NCBI GenBank assembly: GCA_965205725.1
Contig: OZ242189.1
Span: 2,294,001-2,358,000, forward strand
Length of the DNA: 64,000 bases
Source: G965205725 sp965205725
Lineage (GTDB): Bacteria > Pseudomonadota > Gammaproteobacteria > Pseudomonadales > Halieaceae
Reading direction: 5' to 3'
The position numbers and the translations under genes were made by a program. The notes under the pieces are model-generated. The model saw nothing but the letters and a program-made list of their open reading frames with translations. It made no database searches and had not been told where the DNA came from. Position 1 is the stretch's first letter. The number at the start of each line of letters is the position of its first letter. Positions 45,004 to 52,522 of the stretch are shown piece by piece.

Positions 45004-46464
45004 TCAGTTCGGCTTCGAGCCAAACACTGCAAAATCCTGAGCACCGCAAAACGCACCGTTGATACGGTCTGTTAACGGATCCATTCCAATCACTCTGGCA
45101 GCATCGGGGTAGGGGTGGAGGCGCTCAATGTGAACCTCGGAAAACCCCAAATGTCGCAACAGAAAATCAATCAATGTGGGGGTAACCGGATTGCGGTGGG
45201 TTGGATCATGGTAAAAGGTATGGCTGCCCACCATCACATTTTCAGGATTCGGGGTTTCGAAGATTAGCAGCCCGCCGGGCACCAGCACTCGCCGGGATTC
45301 CTCAACCAGGCTATATAAAACTTCGAAGGGCAGGTGCTCGATGACATGGAACGAAGAGATGGCTCCCAGGCTGCCAGCGGGCTGCCCGCGCAAATAAGCC
45401 ACAGCATCATCAAGTGCCACGTGCAGGTTTGCCTGCTGGCAGTGGTCAACCAGCACGCTGGAGATATCCACCCCCCGCGCGGCAATACCTTCATCGCGCA
45501 ACAAACCGAGCCACTCACCGCGCCCGCAGCCAATATCGAGCAGCGGTTGCTCCTCTGAGAGAACTGACAGGGCGTGCAATCTCGGTAAATATTCTGTCAA
45601 CTGCTCGCGGATTTTCCGCTCGTCGCCGCGGCATTCATTCTCAAAGGCCAGGTAAAATGTATCGAGTTTTTCGTCTGCGTGAGTGGCCAGCATCCGCTCT
45701 TTTTCAACGGGCAGATTTGAACGGGTAACCTGCTGCTGCAAATCATCCAGAATTACATTGAGGCGCCTTTGCTGAGCCAGTAAGTCCTGCCTGGCTAACA
45801 GCATGTCGCGGCGATAGCGTTCCAGGCTGTGCTGAACGCTGGAATAGGCCTCTCCCGTATGCTTTTGGCTTGCCTGAACCTGATCCAGAAAAGTTTGCTG
45901 CATGGCAAGAAACCCATCCACCCGCTGGGCAAAAGCACGGCTTGAGTTTTCCTGGCTGCGGGTATAGTCCTGTAGATTGTTCTTCTGCAATTGCCGACTC
46001 AACAGAAAAACCCGCTTGAACCAGCGCTGATTGAACCAGCGTTTTTGGCGGTGCCTGTATTCAAATTTCTCCCAGCCAATACCCTCTATATACACGCCAG
46101 CGGCGCGCCCTTCATCACACTCCAACAGAGGCAACAGTATCCATATTTTTTCTGCGGCACCTCGCTCGCGCAACCGGGCTACATAGGTGTCCAGCCCTGA
46201 CTCGTCAGGCTCTCTGCGCAAAATTCCCCGGTAGGCATTAACGACAAATTCAATGTCGTCATAGCTGGTAAATTCATTGACGTGATAACTGTCCTTGATG
46301 GGGAAATCGCGCGCGGCGCTGCTCCAGCGAGGGAAAACCGGTTCGACCAGGTGGCTCTCTTCTGCCATGTCGAGTTCGAGGTATCTGGCCTCTTCACGCA
46401 CCCGTTGCAGCAGTTCTTCGGTTGATGGGGTTTGCTGAATTTTGCCGGTGGTTTTATCAATCAT
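45004..46464 (-). CDS. SAM-dependent methyltransferase with N-terminal DUF4214-like and coiled-coil regions
   Basis: 486 residues. A DUF4214-like module lies at about 75-110 (VVNAYRGILRREPDESGLDTYV), then a coiled coil at about 160-245, then a class I methyltransferase (LLDIGCGRGEWLGLL near 310, FHVIEHLPF, and LVPGGLLIFETPNPEN). Methyltransferases of this shape terminate or modify O-antigen-like glycans, with the coiled coil measuring chain length as in WbdD; that role is inference. First gene of the operon with two glycosyltransferase genes. A (GTGAGCA)4 repeat directly precedes its ATG. Confidence 0.82.
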   Translation of the reverse strand: MIDKTTGKIQQTPSTEELLQRVREEARYLELDMAEESHLVEPVFPRWSSAARDFPIKDSYHVNEFTSYDDIEFVVNAYRGILRREPDESGLDTYVARLRERGAAEKIWILLPLLECDEGRAAGVYIEGIGWEKFEYRHRQKRWFNQRWFKRVFLLSRQLQKNNLQDYTRSQENSSRAFAQRVDGFLAMQQTFLDQVQASQKHTGEAYSSVQHSLERYRRDMLLARQDLLAQQRRLNVILDDLQQQVTRSNLPVEKERMLATHADEKLDTFYLAFENECRGDERKIREQLTEYLPRLHALSVLSEEQPLLDIGCGRGEWLGLLRDEGIAARGVDISSVLVDHCQQANLHVALDDAVAYLRGQPAGSLGAISSFHVIEHLPFEVLYSLVEESRRVLVPGGLLIFETPNPENVMVGSHTFYHDPTHRNPVTPTLIDFLLRHLGFSEVHIERLHPYPDAARVIGMDPLTDRINGAFCGAQDFAVFGSKPN

Positions 46465-46492
46465 TGCTCACTGCTCACTGCTCACTGCTCAC
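46465..46492. repeat. 7-bp microsatellite (TGCTCAC)4 touching the methyltransferase start
   Basis: Four perfect heptamers next to the ATG at 46464, replacing the normal ribosome-binding region. Slippage would change spacing or the leader and so translation of the methyltransferase gene. Confidence 0.9.
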
Positions 46493-46504
46493 TGCGCTGC
46501 CCAA

Positions 46505-46689
46505 CTACAGGCGGCCTGCAAGAATAATGGCTGCGAGCAAGGAACCGCAAGCGTTCCCATTGATATCGTACCAGCAAAAGCCGGTGCCAATCGCGTAATC
46601 CCAGAGCTCCTTAACTAACCCAAGGCTGAAAACGCACACAATCGCCACCAGTAGCCCTATTTCGATATGTAGAGCAAATATCGCAGTAA
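46505..46689 (-). pseudogene. Fragment of a small VanZ-like membrane protein, split by a MITE
   Basis: The remaining 3' part encodes AIFALHIEIGLLVAIV, then GLVKELWDYAIGTGF and NACGSLLAAIILAG, the pattern of the last membrane segments of VanZ-like proteins. The 5' part is cut off by the MITE at 46690-46851, whose DNA provides an accidental ATG (46744) and an open frame of 79 codons. Upstream of the MITE the sequence belongs to an IS5 remnant, so no full gene exists. Confidence 0.55.
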
Positions 46690-46851
46690 GAGACCTTTGC
46701 ACGGAAGATGATGTCGCTTTCAGGCCAGGCAAAAACCCACGCAATGAGGGAGTTTATGCTTATAAATGACCGATTGAGTACGATTTTACCAACAGTAGGC
46801 GCTTTTAGGCGACACAGCATGCAGGTGAAATGGCTTTCGTGCAAAGGTCTC
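46690..46851. mobile_element. MITE-like element family 1, copy B (162 bp)
   Basis: Inverted ends GAGACCTTTGCACG...CGTGCAAAGGTCTC and a perfect 5-bp target duplication AGTAA (46685-46689 and 46852-46856). Its reverse complement matches the element at 18872-19010 over nearly the whole length, apart from about 23 extra internal bases. No transposase is encoded. Confidence 0.88.
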
Positions 46852-46856
46852 AGTAA

Positions 46857-47113
46857 AGCTGAGGATAAATGCCGGGCTTTGTCCTCCCGGCTACGGTGCG
46901 GTGGGCTTTCGAGTGGGTGGCGTCGATTTGAAGCTGTGCGAGCACGCCGTCCCCAGCGGCAGGCTCAGCGGATATCCTGTCGAAAACCCCTAACCGGCTC
47001 TACCGCATAAAGCGGTTATCCAGCGTCTTGTGCGAACCACAGGCAGACAGCGCACCACGCCACCGCAATCCCCAGGCCTGATGACATGGATAATCCCGGA
47101 AATGAATCCTGGG
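46857..47113 (-). pseudogene. IS5-family transposase remnant
   Basis: Minus-strand pieces read SGIIHVIR, then after a frameshift GLRWRGALSACGSHKTLDNR, an in-frame stop, SRLGVFDRI and IDATHSKAHRTVAG. These follow the order of IS5-type transposases, with the DAT-x-x-KAHR block as the second catalytic region. Frameshift, stop and loss of both ends make it inactive. It could be related to the autonomous source of the nearby MITEs, but the ends are lost. Confidence 0.8.
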
Positions 47114-47126
47114 TCTCACACGCCTT

Positions 47127-47633
47127 CTAGAAAGAACTGGATTGATATCTAACTTGGGAAACCTGGCGGTTTTTATCAAATTTTATAACTACCGTAAGCG
47201 TTTTTTGAATCTGAGAAGCTGCGCCAGTATCACTGGAACTTCCTTGTGATTGCGAAACACCGCCTAGTGCCCCCCCTAAAACAGAGCCGATAACACCCAG
47301 TGCTCCCCCACCTACACCTGTGGATGTATTTTTTGACTGCGACGAGTCCGAATATGACGTTTCCGTCGAGATTTTGTCATATATCCAAGTGTCGTTGCCC
47401 TCTGCATCCTGAGTGACGATGTTGGGCGACCCAACCGCCGCCGCCACATCCCCTTGGGACATGCCTTCTCTGATTGATGCCTGAAACAAACCAAGCGTGG
47501 TTTTTCTTTCCTGATCCGAGCCGAGTTCCTGCTGATGCTCTGCTGCGGTTTTTTGAGGTGGCAATGGAGCACATCCAGAGAAAAGCAGCGAAGCACAAAA
47601 ACTCAAGATACACAAATTTTGTAGTTTGAACAT
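47127..47633 (-). CDS. Outer-membrane-type lipoprotein with a SmpA/OmlA (BamE-like) motif
   Basis: 168 residues. The signal peptide ends at the lipobox LFSGC (Cys21). Residues about 50-85 (SIREGMSQGDVAAAVGSPNI and DTWIYDK) fit the SmpA/OmlA fold shared with BamE. A glycine-rich stretch follows (GVGGGALGVIGSVLGGALGG), resembling glycine-zipper proteins, and then a short C-terminal strand. It lies 44 bases downstream of another lipoprotein gene on the same strand. Envelope location is well supported, function unknown. Confidence 0.75.
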   Translation of the reverse strand: MFKLQNLCILSFCASLLFSGCAPLPPQKTAAEHQQELGSDQERKTTLGLFQASIREGMSQGDVAAAVGSPNIVTQDAEGNDTWIYDKISTETSYSDSSQSKNTSTGVGGGALGVIGSVLGGALGGVSQSQGSSSDTGAASQIQKTLTVVIKFDKNRQVSQVRYQSSSF

Positions 47634-47677
47634 GATATATCTTTCCTATCGAAGATTAAAAAAACAGTTGCAAAAAA

Positions 47678-48340
47678 TTACAACTGCTGCTGTTCAATGA
47701 ATATACCTTTTTCCAGTTTGGTAAAAAATTCCTGATAAAATTCAGGGTCGGTTACAGACTCATATTTCACATTAGCTCCAGATAAGCCGCCAATCTCCGT
47801 AGATGACAATCGTACCGACAAACGTACTCGGGTCTTTTTCCCAAACGGCGTAACCGTTACAGTGGATTGAACCGTTGAAAATTCCTGGGATGTTACGCTG
47901 CCAAGACCAAAAAAACCCTTGGCAAAGGCTGTTTCCATATCGTCAACTCCGACTTCATGCAGACTTTTAGATGCAGACAAGAGGCCTATATCGGTATTCG
48001 CATTCTGTACAACGAAACCATCATCCTGAAGAACGGCCAAAGCGATTTGTAAGACTTTCGTCGTATCTTCGGTTTCGTAGCTACGTGTCTGTAGCTCCCG
48101 TGTCTGCAATTGTGTTAGCTCCGGCTTTTTATTGGCGTCCTTTTTCGCTTGTTCTCCAGAAGCCTTTCCAACGGATAGTGCTCCCTGAATAACTGGAGTA
48201 AGAAGAGGTGCTGCACAACCACTCGCGACTATCGATAATCCTGTAATAAATGCTAACGTGACCAAGAACCTACTATAGAAACCTAATGAATTAGTCCGTG
48301 GTATGTGGGGGGGGGGGGGGGGGTAATGCTTCATATTCAT
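47678..48340 (-). CDS. Lipoprotein with a poly-C tract after the start codon (possible phase-variable gene)
   Basis: 220 residues. MNMKHY is followed by five prolines encoded by a run of 17 C, then a signal peptide with lipobox VASGC (Cys42). The mature part has no recognised domain, although DTTKVLQIALAVLQDDGFVV resembles conserved lipoproteins of unknown function. AAGGA lies seven bases before the ATG. Because the C tract sits between the ATG and the signal peptide, slippage of one base would abolish the protein. It is in frame in this assembly. It may be co-transcribed with the next lipoprotein gene. Confidence 0.75.
   Translation of the reverse strand: MNMKHYPPPPPHIPRTNSLGFYSRFLVTLAFITGLSIVASGCAAPLLTPVIQGALSVGKASGEQAKKDANKKPELTQLQTRELQTRSYETEDTTKVLQIALAVLQDDGFVVQNANTDIGLLSASKSLHEVGVDDMETAFAKGFFGLGSVTSQEFSTVQSTVTVTPFGKKTRVRLSVRLSSTEIGGLSGANVKYESVTDPEFYQEFFTKLEKGIFIEQQQL
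48307..48323. repeat. 17-base homopolymer (G on plus strand, C in the coding strand)
   Basis: An uninterrupted run of 17 identical bases within the first 12 codons of the lipoprotein gene. Tracts of this length are unstable by slipped-strand mispairing, and also prone to sequencing error. Confidence 0.95.
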
Positions 48341-48507
48341 ATTTTCCTTATATTATGATTAGGGACTCTCCCAAGTGCCTGACTCGAAAGTTTATTCCGT
48401 ACAACAATACCTTGCAAGTCTGATTTAGGGGTGGCGTGATGATGGCGATTGTCCCTACAGTTTGTCGCATCCGCTGAGCAAAATTACGCGGGGTTTTATC
48501 TGCCCTG

Positions 48508-49707
48508 TCAAATTGCCGAGGCGCGCCGCAAAGCCTGCACCAGATTGTTGGCCGACCGGCCCCAGGAATGGCGTGACGCCACCTCAATACCCCGCTTCGA
48601 CATGAGAGAAAGCCGATTGCGGTCGTCCAGGCAAGCCTGAATGCCTGTGCTTATCGACGCCTCTGACCAGGGGTCCACCAGGCACGCTGCACCGTCGGCA
48701 ACAGCGGGCATGGAGGTCACATTAGACGTGAGCACTGGCGTGCCACAGGCCATTGCTTCAAGAATGGGCATGCCAAAACCTTCGTATATGGAGGGATACA
48801 GCAGTAGAGTCGCCGCGCTCATTAGCGCTGGCAGTCTGGCCAATGGCACATAGCCCAACTTCAAAACCTGGCCTCTTTTCTGCAAGCCTCTTTCCTGCAA
48901 CTTGTAAGCGGATTCAAACCCGTCCTGTTTCCAGCCCTGGCTGCCTGCCAAAACGAGGGGATACTGTTCGTGATAAGCCTTCGGCAATTGCCCATAGGCT
49001 TTAAGCAAGCGGGGTAAATTTTTCCGCGGCTCGATAGTCCCGGTGTACAACAAAAAATCTTCAGGCAGATCATAGTCATTTCGAACCGACTGCTGCGCCT
49101 CTGGCCCGGCTGGACAAAAACTCCCATCCAGGCCTGGGGAAACAATGTCTATACTGTCTGCGTCCAGTTGAAAATGCTCGGCAACCTGCCGACGGGTGAA
49201 CTCTGAAACGGTCACAACCGCTGCCGCGTGCGCAATACTTTCTGACAAATGCGCAAGCTCTCGTAGTCTGCTGGCAGGATGAAATTCCGGGTGGGCTATA
49301 TGGGACAGGTCATGCACGGTTGTGACGGCCCTGTTCGCAACAGGCAGTAACAGATAGTTGGGCTCCCAGTACAGGTGCTCGCCATAATTCTCGCCATAAT
49401 TCTCGCCATAGTTACGGTGGGGCGGGGCGACCATCCGGCGGTTATACCAGGCGCGGGCGCGGGCCAGGCCCGGCACACGCCGCAACAAACGCCGCGCCGG
49501 GCCTGGCACTGTATTTTCAGATTGATAGCCGTGGTCAGATACCAGGATGGCGCGGAGCTCCTCGGCAGAGTGCCAGCCGCGATGACTCACGCCTACAACT
49601 TCATCGACTTCGGGGTGAACCAACAACTCTTTGAGTAATTGTTGCGCGTAGCGCCCTATACCTGTCAGCGGAGGGTGCAGGCAGTGGATATTAACAGCCA
49701 GTTTCAT
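48508..49707 (-). CDS. GT4-family glycosyltransferase
   Basis: 399 residues from MKLAVNIHCLHPPLTGIGRY (49707), typical of GT4 enzymes, with the donor motif EGFGMPILEAMACGTPVLTS. The frame opens further up to 49851, but that part lies inside a MITE (49713-49874). The MITE inserted 5 bases upstream of the ATG, and its end supplies GAGG nine bases before the start, possibly serving as the ribosome binding site. The gene lies between the lipoproteins and the type I secretion operon. About 49370-49420 has a short in-frame repeat encoding NYGE three times. Confidence 0.88.
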   Translation of the reverse strand: MKLAVNIHCLHPPLTGIGRYAQQLLKELLVHPEVDEVVGVSHRGWHSAEELRAILVSDHGYQSENTVPGPARRLLRRVPGLARARAWYNRRMVAPPHRNYGENYGENYGEHLYWEPNYLLLPVANRAVTTVHDLSHIAHPEFHPASRLRELAHLSESIAHAAAVVTVSEFTRRQVAEHFQLDADSIDIVSPGLDGSFCPAGPEAQQSVRNDYDLPEDFLLYTGTIEPRKNLPRLLKAYGQLPKAYHEQYPLVLAGSQGWKQDGFESAYKLQERGLQKRGQVLKLGYVPLARLPALMSAATLLLYPSIYEGFGMPILEAMACGTPVLTSNVTSMPAVADGAACLVDPWSEASISTGIQACLDDRNRLSLMSKRGIEVASRHSWGRSANNLVQALRRASAI

Positions 49708-49712
49708 ACTTG

Positions 49713-49874
49713 GAGACCTCAGCATAACGACTACACTTGCCAATCCATCGTTAAAAAGAGGCTTAAAATGCTCATTTACACCCGTACCAAAAGCAGGGCC
49801 TATGGAAGGCACTCCGCTTTTGCGCCTTTTTTTGCCTCGACTTGGCTTCACTCGCTACGCTATGCAGAGGTCTC
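49713..49874. mobile_element. MITE-like element family 2, copy C (162 bp)
   Basis: Inverted ends GAGACCTCAGCATAACG...CGCTATGCAGAGGTCTC and a perfect 5-bp target duplication ACTTG (49708-49712 and 49875-49879). It is nearly identical to the element at 55538-55675 apart from about 24 extra internal bases. It shares the GAGACCT terminus with family 1. It sits between the TolC gene and the glycosyltransferase start. Confidence 0.88.
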
Positions 49875-49890
49875 ACTTGAAAAAAGGGGG

Positions 49891-51213
49891 TCAGCCTGCC
49901 GGTGCCACCAGCCAGCTATTGACCTGCTGCAAATCATCCTGCGCCAACTGGCCACTTTCTCGCTTCAGCGCCAGCCAGTTAACAATGAAGCTGTACAACG
50001 CATTTTGATAATCGCGGCGGGCGCGAGTCTGCGCATGCAGGGCAGCCAGCACATCAGTCGCTGTCACCGTGCCGTAGGTAAAACTCTTGTTCATCGCCGC
50101 ATATGATTTTGTCGCGGATACGACATTGAGCTGTACCGAGTCAATACGCTTACGGCTCGAACGGCTGTTCAACCAGGACTCCCGCGTGCGCCGGGTAATT
50201 TCTCGGCGCGTGGCCTCCTCCTCTTCTCTCGCGGTGTAATACAGGGCCCACGCTTCTCTTACCGCTGCGGACGTTGAACCCCCCGAGTAGAGCGGCAGAA
50301 CCACGTCTATACCAATGTATTGAGTCTCCCGCCGGGGCGACACCTGGTTGTCATATCCAATATCACTGTCCTGGACACTAAAAACCAAATCAGCGGTTGG
50401 GTAATGGCCGCCTTTTTGCTGCTGAACCGCTTTCTCCGCAGCTTCTACTGCCTCGCGTTTTGCCCGCAGTGCCTTGTTGCCAGCGATGGCCAAATCGGTC
50501 CAGTACTCCATGCTGTGATTGAGCTCCGGCAGGTCAAATTCAGCTCGCATACCTGCCACGTTACCTACATGAGAACCGGTTAACTCGGCAAGCGTTTCCC
50601 GCCTGATAGCGGCATTGTTTTCTGCTTCAATTTCATCGGTGCGCACCTCGTCGGCACGGGCCTGCGTTTCCAGAAGGTCGGTAATACTGACCAGCTTGCG
50701 TTGGTACATTTCATCAATCTGGCGCAACTGCTCTTCGACAAGCCCTCTCTCATCACGAATTAATTTGAGGTCATTGTCCGCCAACAACACATTAAAATAA
50801 CGCTCGGCAACGTCCACCAGCATAAGGCTCAGAACATCCAGATACTCGGCTTCATATTGCTCAACGACCTGCTCGGCCTGGGTCTGCGCCGAGAGCTTCG
50901 ACCAGTCAAACAGCATTTGTCGAACTTGCAGAGAATATCGCTGGCCGTCGTATTCCTCCCGCGCGACATTATCATTTTCCGGAAATTCGACCGCGTTGTC
51001 AGAAACATTGGCAAACAGCGTGGCCTGGGGCAGCAACTGGGCAAAGCGGCCATCACTGCGGGCCTGTCCGATAGCGATTTTTTGCTCGGCAATTTTAACC
51101 CGTGGGTCTGCCTCCAGTGCCTGCATATATATTCCCATGAGGTCAACCTGGTCAGCCGCCACTGCGGGAAGAGCCGCCGTGCACAATATCACCCTCAGAA
51201 TGCTGCGAAACAT
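49891..51213 (-). CDS. TolC-family outer-membrane channel of a type I secretion system
   Basis: 440 residues with a signal peptide (ending AVAADQ) and two outer-membrane efflux protein repeats of long helices (YMQALEADPRVKIAEQKIAI; DVLAALHAQTRARRDYQNAL). It belongs to the AprF/PrtF-like TolC group. Third gene of the ABC-HlyD-TolC operon, 2 bases after the adaptor gene. It forms the outer-membrane exit duct. The likely cargo is the DUF4214 proteins of this locus; that is inferred from linkage. Confidence 0.92.
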   Translation of the reverse strand: MFRSILRVILCTAALPAVAADQVDLMGIYMQALEADPRVKIAEQKIAIGQARSDGRFAQLLPQATLFANVSDNAVEFPENDNVAREEYDGQRYSLQVRQMLFDWSKLSAQTQAEQVVEQYEAEYLDVLSLMLVDVAERYFNVLLADNDLKLIRDERGLVEEQLRQIDEMYQRKLVSITDLLETQARADEVRTDEIEAENNAAIRRETLAELTGSHVGNVAGMRAEFDLPELNHSMEYWTDLAIAGNKALRAKREAVEAAEKAVQQQKGGHYPTADLVFSVQDSDIGYDNQVSPRRETQYIGIDVVLPLYSGGSTSAAVREAWALYYTAREEEEATRREITRRTRESWLNSRSSRKRIDSVQLNVVSATKSYAAMNKSFTYGTVTATDVLAALHAQTRARRDYQNALYSFIVNWLALKRESGQLAQDDLQQVNSWLVAPAG

Positions 51214-51215
51214 AG

Positions 51216-52517
51216 TTAGTCCTCAATCAGGGAACGGGCAAAGGCATTGCGCACCGGTTGGGTCAGGTACTGGAACAGAGTTCTACTGCCGGTGTTAATC
51301 AACACTTCGGCAGGCATACCCGGAACCAGCTCCAAATCTTCCAGCAGCACATAGCCCTCTTCACTGACTTCAACGCGGGCGAGATAATAGGGGCTTGCGC
51401 CCTGCTGCTGGGGGGTGAGTGCATCGGCAGAAAGACCAATCACCTTGCCTTCTATCACTGGTGTTGTCTGACTTTTAAACGAAGAAAAACGAATGTCCGC
51501 AGTTTGGCCATTGTGAACCCGGTCAATATCCACTGGGTTGACCTGGGCTTCAACAATCAACTCAACCTGCTGCGGCACCACATACAGCAGTGACTCCCCT
51601 GGAGAGACTACTTCGCCGATTGTTGTTACCGCCAGACCCACTACCAGGCCATCCACGGGTGCGCGAATTTCAGTGCGATCAGTCCTGTCTTTGAGCGCAC
51701 GGACACGTTCATCCAGGTCATAAACTTCTGCCTGTGTTGCACCTAACTCATCGACAACTGCGGTGTGAAAATCTTTTTGAAGTTGCAATATCTGCAAGCG
51801 GGTTTCGCCGACCTGAATACCCAAACGAGCGATATCTGACTGGTGTTGAGCCACTTCGCCCTGGGTCTGGGCATGGCTGCGTTGCAGTTCACGCAGGCGC
51901 TGTTTATCGGCGTAGCCCTCTTCTAACAGCTCGGTAAAATCCTGAATTTCCTCGGTATAACTGACTGTTAATGTCTCCTTCCCGGCGGCCATGGCTCTGG
52001 CGCCATTAATCTGCGCCTCTAGCTGCTCTATGCGCTGCCCTAAAACCTCGGTCTCACCCAGGCGCGCAGCGCGGCGGGCGCGAAACACCTGATTTTGACT
52101 GGCCAAAGCCTCCTGGGCACGCGGGTCATCAATGGCAACCAGGGTTTCGGGGTAGACGATTTCCTCAACGCCATCGCGCTCGCCCAGCAATCGGGCTTCG
52201 CGTGCTTTCGCCGAATAGTACTGTCCCAGGGCAATTCCCAGTTGCGCTCGGGTCTGAGTATCATCGAGGCGAATCAACAGGTCTCCCGAGTTCACGTGAG
52301 CCCCGTCTTTAACAGGAATCTGGGCGACAATACCCCCCTCCAAATGCTCTATATTCTTGCGACTACCCTTGACCACAACGGTGCCAGGCGCCAGTGCTGC
52401 GCTCTGTAGGGGTGCAATCAGCGACCACATGCCAAACCCGCCAAAGGTCACCGCCAGAATTAACAAACCAATGCGGCGCGGGCGCCAGTCGCTGGTTTCT
52501 ACAGGATACTCGATCAC
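51216..52517 (-). CDS. HlyD-family periplasmic adaptor of a type I secretion system
   Basis: 433 residues: a short cytoplasmic N-terminus, one membrane segment (RRIGLLILAVTFGGFGMWSL), the lipoyl-like half (LAPGTVVVKGSRKNIEHLEG), a long coiled-coil hairpin and the C-terminal barrel (TEIRAPVDGLVVGLAVTTIG). It belongs to the PrtE/HlyD-type T1SS adaptors. It starts 5 bases after the ABC transporter stop and links the ABC transporter to the TolC-like channel. Confidence 0.95.
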   Translation of the reverse strand: MIEYPVETSDWRPRRIGLLILAVTFGGFGMWSLIAPLQSAALAPGTVVVKGSRKNIEHLEGGIVAQIPVKDGAHVNSGDLLIRLDDTQTRAQLGIALGQYYSAKAREARLLGERDGVEEIVYPETLVAIDDPRAQEALASQNQVFRARRAARLGETEVLGQRIEQLEAQINGARAMAAGKETLTVSYTEEIQDFTELLEEGYADKQRLRELQRSHAQTQGEVAQHQSDIARLGIQVGETRLQILQLQKDFHTAVVDELGATQAEVYDLDERVRALKDRTDRTEIRAPVDGLVVGLAVTTIGEVVSPGESLLYVVPQQVELIVEAQVNPVDIDRVHNGQTADIRFSSFKSQTTPVIEGKVIGLSADALTPQQQGASPYYLARVEVSEEGYVLLEDLELVPGMPAEVLINTGSRTLFQYLTQPVRNAFARSLIED

Positions 52518-52522
52518 TGGTA

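Noticed and set aside
46505..46744. Intact 79-codon membrane protein gene
   Set aside because: Its first 18 codons are MITE sequence; the natural 5' end is missing, so it is annotated as a fragment.
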